Shown here: positions 47,445 through 56,181 of the stretch, piece after piece
How the letters are laid out: every line of letters starts with the position of its first letter
Position numbering within the stretch: position 1 is the first letter of the stretch
NCBI GenBank assembly: GCA_024743215.1
Contig: JANSWZ010000001.1
Coordinates: 1 to 64,000 of the forward strand
Length of the DNA: 64,000 nucleotides
Reading direction: 5' to 3'
Source: Alphaproteobacteria bacterium
GTDB taxonomy: Bacteria; Pseudomonadota; Alphaproteobacteria; Rhizobiales; GCA-2746425
The notes under the pieces: generated by a model
The model's database searches: none
Told to the model about the DNA's origin: nothing
What the model saw: the letters and a program-made list of their open reading frames with translations, nothing else
Made by a program: the position numbers and the translations under genes

Positions 47445-48212
47445 ATGGAGTCGTTCGAACAAGAAAATCCAGCCGACAAGCCTGATTCAGCCCCTCAATT
47501 GAGTCGTTTTCATTGGTATTGCCAAGGGTTGAAAGGCATTGCGTCGGTGCCAGCTTTCATCTTGATGATGAGCTATGTCGGCTTTGGAGCGCTTGCCCAG
47601 GAAGCCGGGCTGAGTGTGACACAAGCTGCCTTCAGCACCGCTGTTATCTGGGCGCTGCCCAGTCAGGTGGTTCTGGCCGGGGCTTTGGCGGCTGGTACCA
47701 GTATTGGACTGGTCGCGTTGGCGGTTGCTTTGGCATCTGTACGTTTGACGCCCATGGTGGCGGCCTGGGTGCCAGTGGTTCGGGACCCTCAAAGTACAAA
47801 GCTATCGCTTGTCCTGATGTCTCAATTTGTGGCTATTACCGCCTGGATTGTGACCATGAACCGTATGCCTGATATCCCTCGGGAAGGACGTGGCGCCTTC
47901 TTTGTCGGATTTGCGTCCAGCCTGACCGTTTGCAACACGTTTGTTACGATCCTTAGCTTCATCGTGGCGGGAGAATTGTCTGATAGTTGGCGGGCAGCGT
48001 TGCTGTTTTTGACGCCCATCTATTTTCTCACATCGCTGACAGCCGCCGCAAAGCTGCCATCAGACCGGCTTGCCTTGTTGTTCGGATTGATTTTCGGCCC
48101 GTTGATTTACATGACAGGAATCCAGTTGGACCTGCTGTTCTCGGGTCTGCTGGCAGGTACGCTTGCGTTTTTTGTGGACAAGCAAATCAAGAAGCGGGCA
48201 GCGCGCGGATGA
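47445..48212 (+). CDS. azlC: AzlC family branched-chain amino acid exporter, large subunit
   Basis: 255 residues from ATG 47445; the frame reaches GTG 47421, and neither start has an ideal site. Seven or so hydrophobic segments. AzlC-type blocks: GLKGIASVPAFILMMSYVGFG, AFSTAVIWALPSQVVLAG, LASVRLTPMVAAWVPVVR. AzlC and AzlD together export branched-chain amino acids or analogues (LIV-E family). It overlaps azlD as ATGA. Confidence 0.9.
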   Translation: MESFEQENPADKPDSAPQLSRFHWYCQGLKGIASVPAFILMMSYVGFGALAQEAGLSVTQAAFSTAVIWALPSQVVLAGALAAGTSIGLVALAVALASVRLTPMVAAWVPVVRDPQSTKLSLVLMSQFVAITAWIVTMNRMPDIPREGRGAFFVGFASSLTVCNTFVTILSFIVAGELSDSWRAALLFLTPIYFLTSLTAAAKLPSDRLALLFGLIFGPLIYMTGIQLDLLFSGLLAGTLAFFVDKQIKKRAARG

Positions 48213-48559
48213 ACCAGACATTTTTCAGTGTGGACGCCTGGTGGTGGCCCTATGTTTTTATCTTGCTGGCTGGCTCTTTACCAACAAATATGTGGCGTTG
48301 GCTGGGTGTGTTTGTTGGCGGTGCGCTGCGCGACGATTCCGATCTGTTGCTGTGGGTCAGAGCTGTCGCATCAGCGCTGATTGCAGGTGTTATCTCGAAA
48401 CTTATTCTGTTCCCCAGCGGACCGTTGGGCGATACCTCAATGCTGCTGCGCCTTGGCGCAACAGCCATTGGCATGGCTGCGTTCTGGCTGTGCCGAAAGA
48501 GCATTCTGGCCGGTGTGGTGGCTGCTGAAGCTGTGTTGCTGGTCGCGCTGTTTATCTAG
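48209..48559 (+). CDS. azlD: AzlD family branched-chain amino acid exporter, small subunit
   Basis: 116 residues from ATG 48209, overlapping the azlC stop (ATGA). Four hydrophobic segments; typical small partner with PYVFILLAGSLPTNMWRWLG near the N-terminus and LLRLGATAIGMAAFWL. It ends overlapping the convergent HIT gene by 8 bases. Confidence 0.88.
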   Translation: MNQTFFSVDAWWWPYVFILLAGSLPTNMWRWLGVFVGGALRDDSDLLLWVRAVASALIAGVISKLILFPSGPLGDTSMLLRLGATAIGMAAFWLCRKSILAGVVAAEAVLLVALFI

Positions 48560-48995
48560 GGTCAGAGCTCACTTGCGAGATTGCAGCGCGAATTTTTTCG
48601 GCGTTTTCTGCCAGCAATTCCATGTCTGCCATCTCGCCGGTATGGGCGCGCAGCGCAACGCCCTCAAAACGCGGTATCACATGCACATGAGTATGAAACA
48701 CCACCTGACCGCCCGCGCTTTCCGAGAATTGCTGCAGTGTGATGCCATCGGCTGCAAATGCGATCTTTTGGGCTTTGGCAACTTTCTGTGCCGTGGTCAT
48801 GACAGAAGCCAGATCTGCCACGTCTATGTCCAGTAGATTACGTGATGCCGTCTTTGGCAGTACCAGCGCATGACCGTCACCGCGCGGCATGATGTCCATG
48901 AAAACCAGGGTCTTGTCGTCTTCATAGACTTTCTGGCAGGGCAGTTCGCCGCGCAGAATCTTTGCGAAAATATTGTCCGGGTCGTAGGCAGTCAT
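48552..48995 (-). CDS. HIT-family nucleotide-binding protein
   Basis: 147 residues. Histidine-triad motif HTHVHVIPR (about residues 100-108), the nucleophilic His being the central one, and an N-terminal DNIFAKILRGELPCQKVYED stretch typical of the Hint/HIT hydrolases that cleave AMP from lysine or dinucleotide substrates. It lies next to the FemAB-like gene on the same strand (10-base gap) and is probably cotranscribed with the run from 51456. Confidence 0.92.
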   Translation of the reverse strand: MTAYDPDNIFAKILRGELPCQKVYEDDKTLVFMDIMPRGDGHALVLPKTASRNLLDIDVADLASVMTTAQKVAKAQKIAFAADGITLQQFSESAGGQVVFHTHVHVIPRFEGVALRAHTGEMADMELLAENAEKIRAAISQVSSDPR

Positions 48996-49005
48996 AGGGA
49001 ATTCC

Positions 49006-50226
49006 TCAATCAGACTTTTTGAATGGCGCTCGCGCGGATAGGGCCTGTTGCTCCATTTTCACATGAAGCCGCTCCTGCTCCAGATAATGTTCCACAGCAT
49101 CGCGGAATCCGGCATTGGGAATCCAATGTGCGGAGTAGGTGGTTGTTGGCACATAGCCGCGGGCCAGTTTGTGCGCGCCCTGTGCGCCAGCTTCTACTGT
49201 TTGATAGCCATTGGCGATGGCCCAATCAATGGCCTGATGGTAGCAGAGCTCAAAATGCAGGAATGGATGATCTTCCAGACAGCCCCAATTGCGACCGTAA
49301 ACCGTGTGGGAACCGATGAAGTTCAGTGCCCCTGCAATGTAACGACCGTGGCGTTTTGCCATGATCAGCAACACCCGGTCGGCCATTCGTTCGCCGATCA
49401 GCGAGAAAAATTGCCGGGTCAGATAGGGGGTTCCCCATTTGCGATTGCCCGTATCGAGGTAGAAATCAAAGAAGATGTCCCAATGCTCTTCTTTCAGGTC
49501 TGATCCGGTAAGCCATTCAATCTCTATGTCGTTTTCAAGTGCCCGTCGCCGTTCCTTGCGCAGTGCCTTGCGCTTTGATGAGGACAAGGCAGCCAGAAAA
49601 TCCTCATAGGATGCGTAGCCATTATTCCGCCAGTGAAACTGTTGATCCGTGCGGCGCAGAAAATTCATGTCTGACAAGGCGTCCCATTCCTGTTCTGTCA
49701 GGAAAGTGAGATGCGCTGAAGAGGCTTCAAATTGTACAGTTACTTGTTGAATAGCTGCGGCCAGGAGCGCCGCAATCTGTTTGTGCCTGGACTGATCGGC
49801 GATCAACAGCCGACGGCCTGTGACCGGGGTGAAAGGCACTGACATTTGCAGTTTGGGATAATAGCTGCCGCCAGCGCGTTCATAGGCGTCCGCCCAGCCA
49901 TGATCGAAGACATATTCGCCCTGACTGTGGGTTTTCAGATAGGCGGGCACGACCGCCAGAGGGGCATCGCCAGGCTTTTCCAGAACCAGATGGCGCGCAT
50001 ACCAGCCGGCGCTGTCGGTTGCCGATCCAGACTCTTCCAGTGACGACAGAAAATCGTATGACAAGAAGGGGTTATAGGGAATGTCCTGAGGTTTTGAATC
50101 AAGCGGGTTGGTGCTGGACCAGCCCGGATTTGCGCAGGCATCCCATTCCAACCGATCGATATCCGACAGAGAGGAAAGAAGGCGCACGCTGTTTGGCAGT
50201 TCGGTTTCTTCAGAATTGGAATCCAT
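49006..50226 (-). CDS. FemAB-like/GNAT N-acyltransferase (DUF482, peptidogalycan biosynthesis-like)
   Basis: 406 residues. The N-terminal half (WDACANPG, NPFLSYDFLSSLEESGSA) and the C-terminal block FHFELCYHQAIDWAIANGYQ followed by EAGAQGAHKLARGYVPTTTY form the DUF482 pattern, a double-GNAT fold related to FemAB enzymes. I know it as a conserved protein of unknown acyl acceptor. No signal peptide, so it acts in the cytoplasm. It lies 9 bases downstream of the phosphodiesterase gene. Confidence 0.88.
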   Translation of the reverse strand: MDSNSEETELPNSVRLLSSLSDIDRLEWDACANPGWSSTNPLDSKPQDIPYNPFLSYDFLSSLEESGSATDSAGWYARHLVLEKPGDAPLAVVPAYLKTHSQGEYVFDHGWADAYERAGGSYYPKLQMSVPFTPVTGRRLLIADQSRHKQIAALLAAAIQQVTVQFEASSAHLTFLTEQEWDALSDMNFLRRTDQQFHWRNNGYASYEDFLAALSSSKRKALRKERRRALENDIEIEWLTGSDLKEEHWDIFFDFYLDTGNRKWGTPYLTRQFFSLIGERMADRVLLIMAKRHGRYIAGALNFIGSHTVYGRNWGCLEDHPFLHFELCYHQAIDWAIANGYQTVEAGAQGAHKLARGYVPTTTYSAHWIPNAGFRDAVEHYLEQERLHVKMEQQALSARAPFKKSD

Positions 50227-50235
50227 AGCTCTTAT

Positions 50236-50994
50236 CTATGGCATTGATCGGGGATCAAAACCCTCAAATGTGATTTGATCGCAAATTTTTAAAGCCCTGG
50301 CTGCTTGTTCGGGCGTACGGATCGTCCAGCAGATGACCGGAACACTCATCAGGTTTTCAAACAGAGAGACCGCCCGGCTTGGCAAGTCGTTGATATTGTA
50401 AGAGATAAAGTCGGGTTTGGATTGATGCCAGTGGAGCATGTTGGATAGTTTGAAGCGCTGGAACCGGCTGAGAAAATGCCACTCTTCCGTGTCGCGATAA
50501 TGTTCTGAAACAATACCATTTGGCACATGGGGCAGCCAATTTTGTACGCCTTTCACCAGAACCGGGTCGAAAGACATGGTTGCAACCGGGCCGAAATAGG
50601 TGCCGATGGTTTCAGACACCCGGAGCGCGAGACCTTCATCGCCATCCCACAGGCTTTTCAACTCAATGATGAGTGGAACTTTTTCAGACACTTGTTCAAG
50701 CAATTCCTGCAAGGTCTGAATGCGATCGGGCCCATCATTGAACGGGATTTTTTTCAATTCGGCGACTGACAAATTCCGGACCGATGACTTGTTCTGTGTC
50801 AGGCGGCCCAGAGTATCGTCGTGAAAGACCACAACCTGATTGTCTGCCGACAGGTGTACATCGCATTCGATGGCAAAGCCTGCCTCAATTGCTGCCTGAA
50901 AAGCGCTTTCACAGTTTTCAACCCGACCTTGCGATTTGTCATGCAGGCCGCGATGGGCGATGGGGTCTTTGAAAAGGGAAGCTGCGTCAATCAC
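50236..50994 (-). CDS. Glycerophosphodiester phosphodiesterase
   Basis: 252 residues. GDPD TIM barrel with the catalytic AHRGLHD (about residues 13-19), E/D metal ligands in IECDVHLSADNQVVVFHDDTLGRLT (about residues 38-62) and a conserved Lys in LIIELKSLW. It hydrolyses glycerophosphodiesters to glycerol-3-phosphate and alcohol. There is no signal peptide, so it is the cytoplasmic UgpQ-like type. It begins 6 bases after the RidA stop, so the two are coexpressed. Confidence 0.92.
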   Translation of the reverse strand: MIDAASLFKDPIAHRGLHDKSQGRVENCESAFQAAIEAGFAIECDVHLSADNQVVVFHDDTLGRLTQNKSSVRNLSVAELKKIPFNDGPDRIQTLQELLEQVSEKVPLIIELKSLWDGDEGLALRVSETIGTYFGPVATMSFDPVLVKGVQNWLPHVPNGIVSEHYRDTEEWHFLSRFQRFKLSNMLHWHQSKPDFISYNINDLPSRAVSLFENLMSVPVICWTIRTPEQAARALKICDQITFEGFDPRSMP

Positions 50995-51000
50995 GGTCGG

Positions 51001-51456
51001 CTAAATCTCGATAATGGCTTCAACTTCAACGGCCACGCCGAAAGGCAGGGCCGCGACGCCGACGGCCGAGCGGGCATGGGCACCCCGGTCGCCCAGGGCG
51101 GCGACCATAAAGTCGGAGGCACCGTTGATGATCTTTGGCTGATCCACAAAATCAGGGGCAGAACTTACAAATCCGACCAATTTGACCAGACGCTTGATGT
51201 TCTCCAGATCACCAAGCGCCGATTTTGCCTGCGCCAGAATGTTGATAGCGCACAGTTTTGCAGCTGCCTGGCCATCTTCGATGCTCGCATTTTCGCCAAG
51301 CTTTCCGATATACTCTATGCCATTTGCCCCCATGGGGATCTGGCCGGAAATATAAAGGTGGTTGCCGCTGATGACGAAGGGGACATAGTTTGCAGCGGGG
51401 GCAGCTGCATTTGGCAGGGTGATGTTCATTTCTGCAAGGCGGTCTTCAATCGACAT
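51001..51456 (-). CDS. RidA/YjgF-family protein
   Basis: 151 residues, longer than the typical 128-residue RidA, matching the YjgF-like subgroup with an N-terminal extra helix (SIEDRLAEMNITLP). The key arginine is in ARSAVGVAALPFGVAVEVEAI. RidA members hydrolyse reactive enamine/imine intermediates from PLP enzymes, but this subgroup's activity is not settled. It is first in a minus-strand run with the phosphodiesterase, FemAB-like and HIT genes. Confidence 0.9.
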   Translation of the reverse strand: MSIEDRLAEMNITLPNAAAPAANYVPFVISGNHLYISGQIPMGANGIEYIGKLGENASIEDGQAAAKLCAINILAQAKSALGDLENIKRLVKLVGFVSSAPDFVDQPKIINGASDFMVAALGDRGAHARSAVGVAALPFGVAVEVEAIIEI

Positions 51457-51638
51457 AAATCAATCCGTGGCTCTTTAGAATTGGGGCGTTGGGTCGCCGG
51501 TCCAGACGTGGTGCCTGTTCAGATTTTAACTTGTCACAGGGTGGCAAAGCGATCCACAGTTAATTCGTGGCTGAGTCCTTCTCATTATAAAGGATTGGCG
51601 CGCGCCGCAATATTGAAACAACACAGGATTTTCTTGCG

Positions 51639-52460
51639 ATGAAACGGAATTTCTTCCAGCCGGTGCTCATTTTATCGATCGTCGTTACAGGTGTCCTGCC
51701 AGCGCAAGCCGTATCGCTTGTTTCTCATCGTGCTGTTTACGATATTTCTCTGGTCGAGGCGGAAGACGCCACGTCAATTTCAGATGTGTCTGGGCGCATG
51801 GTGTTTGAACTGACCGGGTCTGAATGCGATGGTTATGCGGTGCAATATCGCTTCGTCACACGACTTGGTGAAAAAGATGGAACATCGGCTGTCACGGATT
51901 TCCGCGTAACGACATTTGAAGAGGCCGATGGAAGCTCTTTCAGCTTCGCATCCTCCAATTTTGTGAACAACAACAAGATCGATGAGGTGAGGGGCGTTGC
52001 CAATCGAAAGGATGATGAGATTACGGTTGGTCTGACAGTCCCGGAAGAGGAAGACATGACATTCCCCGGAAGCGCAGTCTTTCCCAGTCAGCAGTTTGAA
52101 AAACTGATCAATGCGGCTATCGACGGTCAGAAAATTGTCCAGCATCTTGTTTTTGATGGTTCAGAGAAAGGCAAGGAGGTGTTTGACGCGACCAGTCTTA
52201 TTGGCGCGCGCGGCAGTTTGTCAGAGTCCGACAAGGATAGTCTTTTGTCGATTGAGGAACTTGCCAAATCACCGTTCTGGCCTGTTACAATCAGCTATTT
52301 TGATCTGGGTGCAACCGGTGAATTACTGCCGAATTATGTGACCAGTTTTGATATGCATGACAATGGTATCAGCCGGAATATCACCATGGATTATGGTGAC
52401 ATGGTCTTGAAAGCTGACTTGACCCAGCTTGATGTTCTGGATGCAAGTTCGTGTAACTAG
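51639..52460 (+). CDS. eipB: Envelope integrity protein EipB-like (DUF1849)
   Basis: 273 residues with a signal peptide ending near AQA (residue 24). A periplasmic spiral beta-sheet protein (DUF1849); EipB of Brucella maintains cell-envelope integrity. The conserved pair Cys63 (GSECDGYAV) and Cys272 (next to the C-terminus, SSCN) matches the disulfide described for EipB. The TAG stop codon is part of the CTAG duplication flanking the mobile element that follows, so the reading frame ends exactly at the insertion point. Confidence 0.88.
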   Translation: MKRNFFQPVLILSIVVTGVLPAQAVSLVSHRAVYDISLVEAEDATSISDVSGRMVFELTGSECDGYAVQYRFVTRLGEKDGTSAVTDFRVTTFEEADGSSFSFASSNFVNNNKIDEVRGVANRKDDEITVGLTVPEEEDMTFPGSAVFPSQQFEKLINAAIDGQKIVQHLVFDGSEKGKEVFDATSLIGARGSLSESDKDSLLSIEELAKSPFWPVTISYFDLGATGELLPNYVTSFDMHDNGISRNITMDYGDMVLKADLTQLDVLDASSCN

Positions 52461-52490
52461 GGTCTGAACCCAACTGGGAGCTTAAATTGG

Positions 52491-52587
52491 CGTTGTATAG
52501 ACAGCCCAAATGCTATGAACAGATTGTAGGTAAGGCTGGTTGCCTTTTCAAAATCTGTGAAGCGGCAGTTGGGCTGTCTATATAACG
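52491..52587. repeat. First internal palindrome of the mobile element
   Basis: Outer arms of 19 bases (52491-52509 and 52569-52587) match at 18 of 19 positions (core TATAGACAGCCCAA). Nested inside are ACAGATT/AATCTGT arms and a small AAGGC-TGGTT-GCCTT hairpin. It forms one of the two side arms of the predicted three-way junction. Confidence 0.8.
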
Positions 52588-52598
52588 TCCCCTCGGGA

Positions 52599-52692
52599 TG
52601 AGTGTGGTTTTGGGCAGGATGTCGGCGCAAAGGCTTGAAAACCAGACGGTTTCCTGCGTCTTTGCTTCTAACCCTGACCAAAACCACACTCA
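52599..52692. repeat. Second internal palindrome of the mobile element
   Basis: Outer arms of 21 bases (52599-52619 and 52672-52692) match at 19 of 21 positions (core TGAGTGTGGTTTTGG). Nested inside are GCAAAG/CTTTGC and GAAAACC-AGAC-GGTTTCC. It forms the second side arm. Confidence 0.8.
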
Positions 52693-52727
52693 CCAATTCA
52701 ACCTCCCAGTTGAGTCCAGACCCTAGA

Positions 52728-53666
52728 TCACGGATTGATCGGCATTCTCTGCCGGATATCTGGCGTTTGTTGATTTAGTGAGATCAATCTGGCTTGCAGA
52801 TTGAGGATGTATTTCTCGATCAGCGGGCTGGATGAGAAATTCTGTCGCCGCACGATCCCGACATTTCGCTCAAATTCAAAATCGATTGGGTAAAAGCGCG
52901 CCAGATTTTCGAACTGCGTCTCATAGTGGCTGCCCTCCGGCATGACGCTGAGCAGACGGGTTTGCCGCAAGCTCTGATAGACAATTTCGTTTGAATTGGT
53001 GACGATTTTGAAGGTTGGTTTTGGTTTTTTGCGATGTGTGAAATAGGCCTCAAGAGCGGTTCGACCAGCCTCTTCAATTTCCGGGACTATCCAGTCGTAA
53101 AGCAGCAGATCGTCAATGGAAACCGATTTGCCCGCAAATGGATGATCGGCACTGCACAGGCCGACATATTTGTCTGAAAAAATGCTTTCGACCAGACAGG
53201 AAGGGTCATGCATCACCCGGTTGACCATTCCGACATAAAGATCAATCCGATTGCTGAGAAGTGCCTGATGCAGACGATCTGCGTGATCGGTCATCACCGA
53301 GTAATCGATGCCGGGATGCAAGGCATGAAGGTCTAATATGGCATCATTGACACTTCGGATGAAGGATCTGCCGACGCCAATGCGCACCAGACCAAGTGAG
53401 CCTTGTGCCATGATAGACATCTCATAATTTGAGCGCTCAAAATCCAGCAGAATGCGTCTGGCATGTTGCTCCAGGGCGATGGCAAATGTTGTGGGTTCGA
53501 CGCCACGCGGCAAGCGTTTAAAGAGCAGAACGCCGTAGTGCTGCTCCAGAGAGTGAATGCTTTTACTGATGGCAGGTTGGCTGATATTTGCGCTCTGGGA
53601 TGCCTGGAGAAAGCTGCCATGATCGAACACAGTCAGGAAATGCTTGAGTTGCCGCAAATGTATCAC
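52728..53666 (-). CDS. LysR-family transcriptional regulator, divergent from the sugar importer operon
   Basis: 312 residues from GTG 53666, which has AGGGAG 8 bases upstream (revcomp reading); the frame extends to 53714 without a better start. DNA-binding helix-turn-helix within residues about 5-60 (HLRQLKHFLTVFDHGSFLQA, SQPAISKSIHSLEQHYG), effector domain from about residue 90. It is transcribed divergently from the ABC importer genes and is their likely regulator. Its stop codon lies one base beyond the element's CTAG flank. Confidence 0.9.
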   Translation of the reverse strand: MIHLRQLKHFLTVFDHGSFLQASQSANISQPAISKSIHSLEQHYGVLLFKRLPRGVEPTTFAIALEQHARRILLDFERSNYEMSIMAQGSLGLVRIGVGRSFIRSVNDAILDLHALHPGIDYSVMTDHADRLHQALLSNRIDLYVGMVNRVMHDPSCLVESIFSDKYVGLCSADHPFAGKSVSIDDLLLYDWIVPEIEEAGRTALEAYFTHRKKPKPTFKIVTNSNEIVYQSLRQTRLLSVMPEGSHYETQFENLARFYPIDFEFERNVGIVRRQNFSSSPLIEKYILNLQARLISLNQQTPDIRQRMPINP

Positions 53667-53787
53667 AGATAGTCTCCCTGTCTCCTGTCTATTCCTGAAA
53701 GTTATATAAATCAAACATAAAGAAGCTTGTTATTCTAGCTCGTGATGGGAAGATAAGGCCTGAAATTCTTTTTGGGAGGAAATGAGA
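53667..53787. promoter_or_regulatory. Divergent promoter region of lysR and the importer operon
   Basis: 121 bases between the two starts. It is AT-rich and contains ATAA-N9-TTAT (53717-53733) around AAGCTT, which could be part of a LysR site, though the spacing is not the usual N7. GGGAGGA immediately precedes the importer start. No firm -10/-35 is assigned. Confidence 0.35.
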
Positions 53788-55134
53788 ATGGGTATCAGAT
53801 CAGTTTTTGGCAAATCATTTGCCGTAACAACATCCACAGCGGCAGTGCTTGGGATGGGCGTTCTGGCAGCTGCTGCACAATCGCAGCCGCCAATCAATGT
53901 GGTGATCAACCAGTCGCCTTGGCTTGAAGGCTTTGCCTCGATCGTTGAGGAATATGAAGACGCGACCGGCAATACGGTGTCTCTTGACGTCAACCCGTAT
54001 GCTGGCAGTCTTGAAAAACAGCGCAATGCCGTTCGCTCTGACAAAAGTGAATTCGATCTGTTGATCGTGAACGGGATTTTCTATCCCGAAATGTATCATG
54101 GTGGCTTTCTTGAGCCACTGAAGAACATCGATCCGGATTTTGAGCTGGACCCGCAGGTTTACACTTACGGCGATACGCCTTGGTTTGACGCTGAGAACAA
54201 AACCGTGAACCGGGAAACTGGCGATCTTCTGACTGTTCCGGTCAATCCGAATATCACTCTGATGTTCTATCGAAAAGATCTGTATGACGAGAAGGGCCTG
54301 TCCGCTCCCGAAACATTTGATGATTTGCTGGCCAATGCCAAGATGTTCCACAACCCGCCGGAAATGTACGGGATTGTTCAACGTGCCAGCCGCGGAACTG
54401 TCTCCGTCACCTGGGACTTTTTCCCTTACATAAACGGCTATGGCGGTTCTTTCTTCCGTGATGAACCCAATGGCGATTTCTTTGTGACGCTGAACAGCGA
54501 AGCTGGTCGCAATGCATTGGAAATGTATGTGCAGCTTGCCAAAGAGGCTGGACCGCAAAACACAGCCAGCTTGACACAGGGTGATCTGATTCAGTTCCTT
54601 GCAACCGGCAAAGCCGTGCATGCCGTGCTGCCTGTGGCTGCTTGGGCGCAGATGGATGATCCAAACAAATCCATTGTACCTGGCAAGATTGATTTCGCGA
54701 CGTTGCCACATGCAGACGGGTTTGATTCCACACCGGCTTTGGGGCACTGGCTTGCCGGTATTCCAAAGAATTTGGACGACGCACAAAAAGTGGCTGCGCT
54801 GGAGTTCCTGAAATGGTTCCAGAAGCCGGAAACACAGATTGCGTATGCAGAACTTGGCGGCGCCCCTGTGAGCGCTGCTGCCTATGAGTCCGACTTCGCT
54901 GAAAAGCCTGAGAACAGATATATGCTGGCCATGCGGACAGCTTCTCCACAGGCCAAGGGACTTTGGACTATTCCTGAAGGTGCTGAAATTGCAGCTGTTA
55001 TGGAATTGGGATTGAACCGCGCGGTTGCCGGTGAAATCACGGTTGTTGATGCGCTCAATTCCATGGCGAAAGATATGGCAAAAGTCCTGGCAGACGCTGG
55101 TTACAAGACTGGCAATCTGCCCGATCTGAAATAG
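53788..55134 (+). CDS. Sugar ABC transporter substrate-binding protein
   Basis: 448 residues from ATG 53788 (GGAGG 8 bases upstream; ATG 53782 is only 2 bases from it). Signal peptide to about residue 30 (LAAAAQSQ). Family 1 extracellular solute-binding fold: VVINQSPWLEGFASIVEEYE, NGIFYPEMYHGGFLEPL, VPVNPNITLMFYRKDLYDE. Such proteins bind mono- or oligosaccharides; the ligand here may be sulfated, given the sulfatase later in the operon, but no binding residue for sulfate can be assigned. A hairpin follows that could protect its mRNA. Confidence 0.93.
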   Translation: MGIRSVFGKSFAVTTSTAAVLGMGVLAAAAQSQPPINVVINQSPWLEGFASIVEEYEDATGNTVSLDVNPYAGSLEKQRNAVRSDKSEFDLLIVNGIFYPEMYHGGFLEPLKNIDPDFELDPQVYTYGDTPWFDAENKTVNRETGDLLTVPVNPNITLMFYRKDLYDEKGLSAPETFDDLLANAKMFHNPPEMYGIVQRASRGTVSVTWDFFPYINGYGGSFFRDEPNGDFFVTLNSEAGRNALEMYVQLAKEAGPQNTASLTQGDLIQFLATGKAVHAVLPVAAWAQMDDPNKSIVPGKIDFATLPHADGFDSTPALGHWLAGIPKNLDDAQKVAALEFLKWFQKPETQIAYAELGGAPVSAAAYESDFAEKPENRYMLAMRTASPQAKGLWTIPEGAEIAAVMELGLNRAVAGEITVVDALNSMAKDMAKVLADAGYKTGNLPDLK

Positions 55135-55146
55135 CAGATCCTCCCC

Positions 55147-55188
55147 GGGGGCCCCGCTCATTGCATTTATGCAGGGGCGGGGCTCCCC
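55147..55188 (+). terminator. Intra-operon hairpin after the binding-protein gene
   Basis: GGGG-G-CCCCGC (55147-55157) pairs with GCGGGG-CT-CCCC (55177-55188) around a loop of about 19 bases. There is no U-run worth the name. Such hairpins after binding-protein genes slow mRNA decay or partly terminate, giving more binding protein than permease. This reading is by analogy with malE-malF. Confidence 0.55.
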
Positions 55189-55296
55189 GTTTGTACAGCA
55201 CACATTCTTATGCAACACGTGCCTGTGCAACATAGGCTCTAGCAAGGTTGTTGACCTGATGGTGTACTCGCTTCTCAACAAGAAGGCAGGAATGCT

Positions 55297-56181
55297 ATGA
55301 CTTCTGTCCAATTAGGCTGGATGCCCAAATATGGGTCACTGTTCCCAGCAGTTGTCTTTTTCCTGGCTCTGGCTGTGTTGCCGGTCGCGAACCTCATTTT
55401 TCTGAGCTTCATGGACATTTCCTGGTCCGGCGGTGTTGTGCAGCGGGAATTTGTTGGTCTGGAGAATTATGCAGCTCTTGGGGACGATCCGCTTCTGAAG
55501 GCGGGCATTGTCAATACACTCATTCTGGTCGTCGTCGCGACAAGCTGTCAGGTGTTGTTGGGGCTGGCACTGGCGATTGCCTGTTCATCGCTCGGACACA
55601 GTTCCCGGCTTTATCGAACGCTTTTCATTCTGCCCATTCTCATTCCAGGCATCATCATCGGTGCCATATGGCGCCTGATGTATAACTTCCAGTTCGGGAT
55701 TATCAATCAGGGTCTGGATTTGCTGGGTATACCCGCCGTTGACTGGCTGGGCTCGCCGCATTTGGCGCTGGCCTCGGTCATTGTGGTTGATATCTGGCAC
55801 TGGACGCCGTTTTCATTTCTGTTGCTGCTGGCTGCTGTTGAGGGCCTGCCAAAAGATGTTTCGGAAGCCGCCAAGGTTGATGGCGCAACTGCATGGCAGG
55901 AATTCCGCCGTGTCAGCCTGCCGTTGCTCTGGCCGGCGATATTCATGACCTTCATTTTCCGCGCTGTCATTGCCTTCAAAGTGTTTGATGAAGTGTTTTT
56001 GCTGACATCGGGAGGGCCGGGAACCGCGACTGAAGTTATCAGTTTCACCATATATCAGCGCTTCTTTTTGCAGGACAATCCCGGCTATGGCTCTGCCATC
56101 TCGGTTGCCGTGATATTCTCAGTTGCTCTGATCATTGCGATTGCCCTTCAATTGCAGAACCGGAGGGAGGCGACGCGATGA
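55297..56181 (+). CDS. Sugar ABC transporter permease (MalF/UgpA type)
   Basis: 294 residues with six membrane segments. The EAA loop, contact site for the ATPase, is EAAKVDGATAWQEFRRVSLPL (about residues 190-210; the family pattern is EAAxxDGAxxxxxFxxixlP). The N-terminus shows PAVVFFLALAVLPVANLIFL. It overlaps the second permease by four bases (ATGA). Confidence 0.94.
   Translation: MTSVQLGWMPKYGSLFPAVVFFLALAVLPVANLIFLSFMDISWSGGVVQREFVGLENYAALGDDPLLKAGIVNTLILVVVATSCQVLLGLALAIACSSLGHSSRLYRTLFILPILIPGIIIGAIWRLMYNFQFGIINQGLDLLGIPAVDWLGSPHLALASVIVVDIWHWTPFSFLLLLAAVEGLPKDVSEAAKVDGATAWQEFRRVSLPLLWPAIFMTFIFRAVIAFKVFDEVFLLTSGGPGTATEVISFTIYQRFFLQDNPGYGSAISVAVIFSVALIIAIALQLQNRREATR

Larger units (their letters stand above)
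52461..52722. mobile_element. MITE-like palindromic element with CTAG target duplication
   Basis: 262 bp between CTAG (52457-52460) and CTAG (52723-52726). Terminal inverted repeats of 30 bp (52461-52490 and 52693-52722) match at 26 of 30 positions and start GGTCTG. Inside are two further large palindromes (52491-52587 and 52599-52692), so either strand folds into a three-way junction. It carries no transposase. Size, terminal repeats and target duplication fit a non-autonomous element; CTAG targets are used by some IS5-family (IS427-like) elements, so that parentage is suggested, not shown. It separates the stop codons of eipB and a convergent lysR, which would otherwise be one base apart. 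Confidence 0.8.

Noticed and set aside
52457-52696. A 79-codon minus-strand frame across the mobile element
   Set aside because: It begins and ends within the palindromic element and is interpretable as a by-product of the repeats; no transposase features. If many copies of the element are annotated this way elsewhere it would still not be a real gene.
53815-55311. A 498-codon open frame on the minus strand opposite the substrate-binding protein
   Set aside because: It is fully antisense to a clear binding protein with signal peptide and family segments; its predicted protein is rich in Cys, His and Arg without any known motif.
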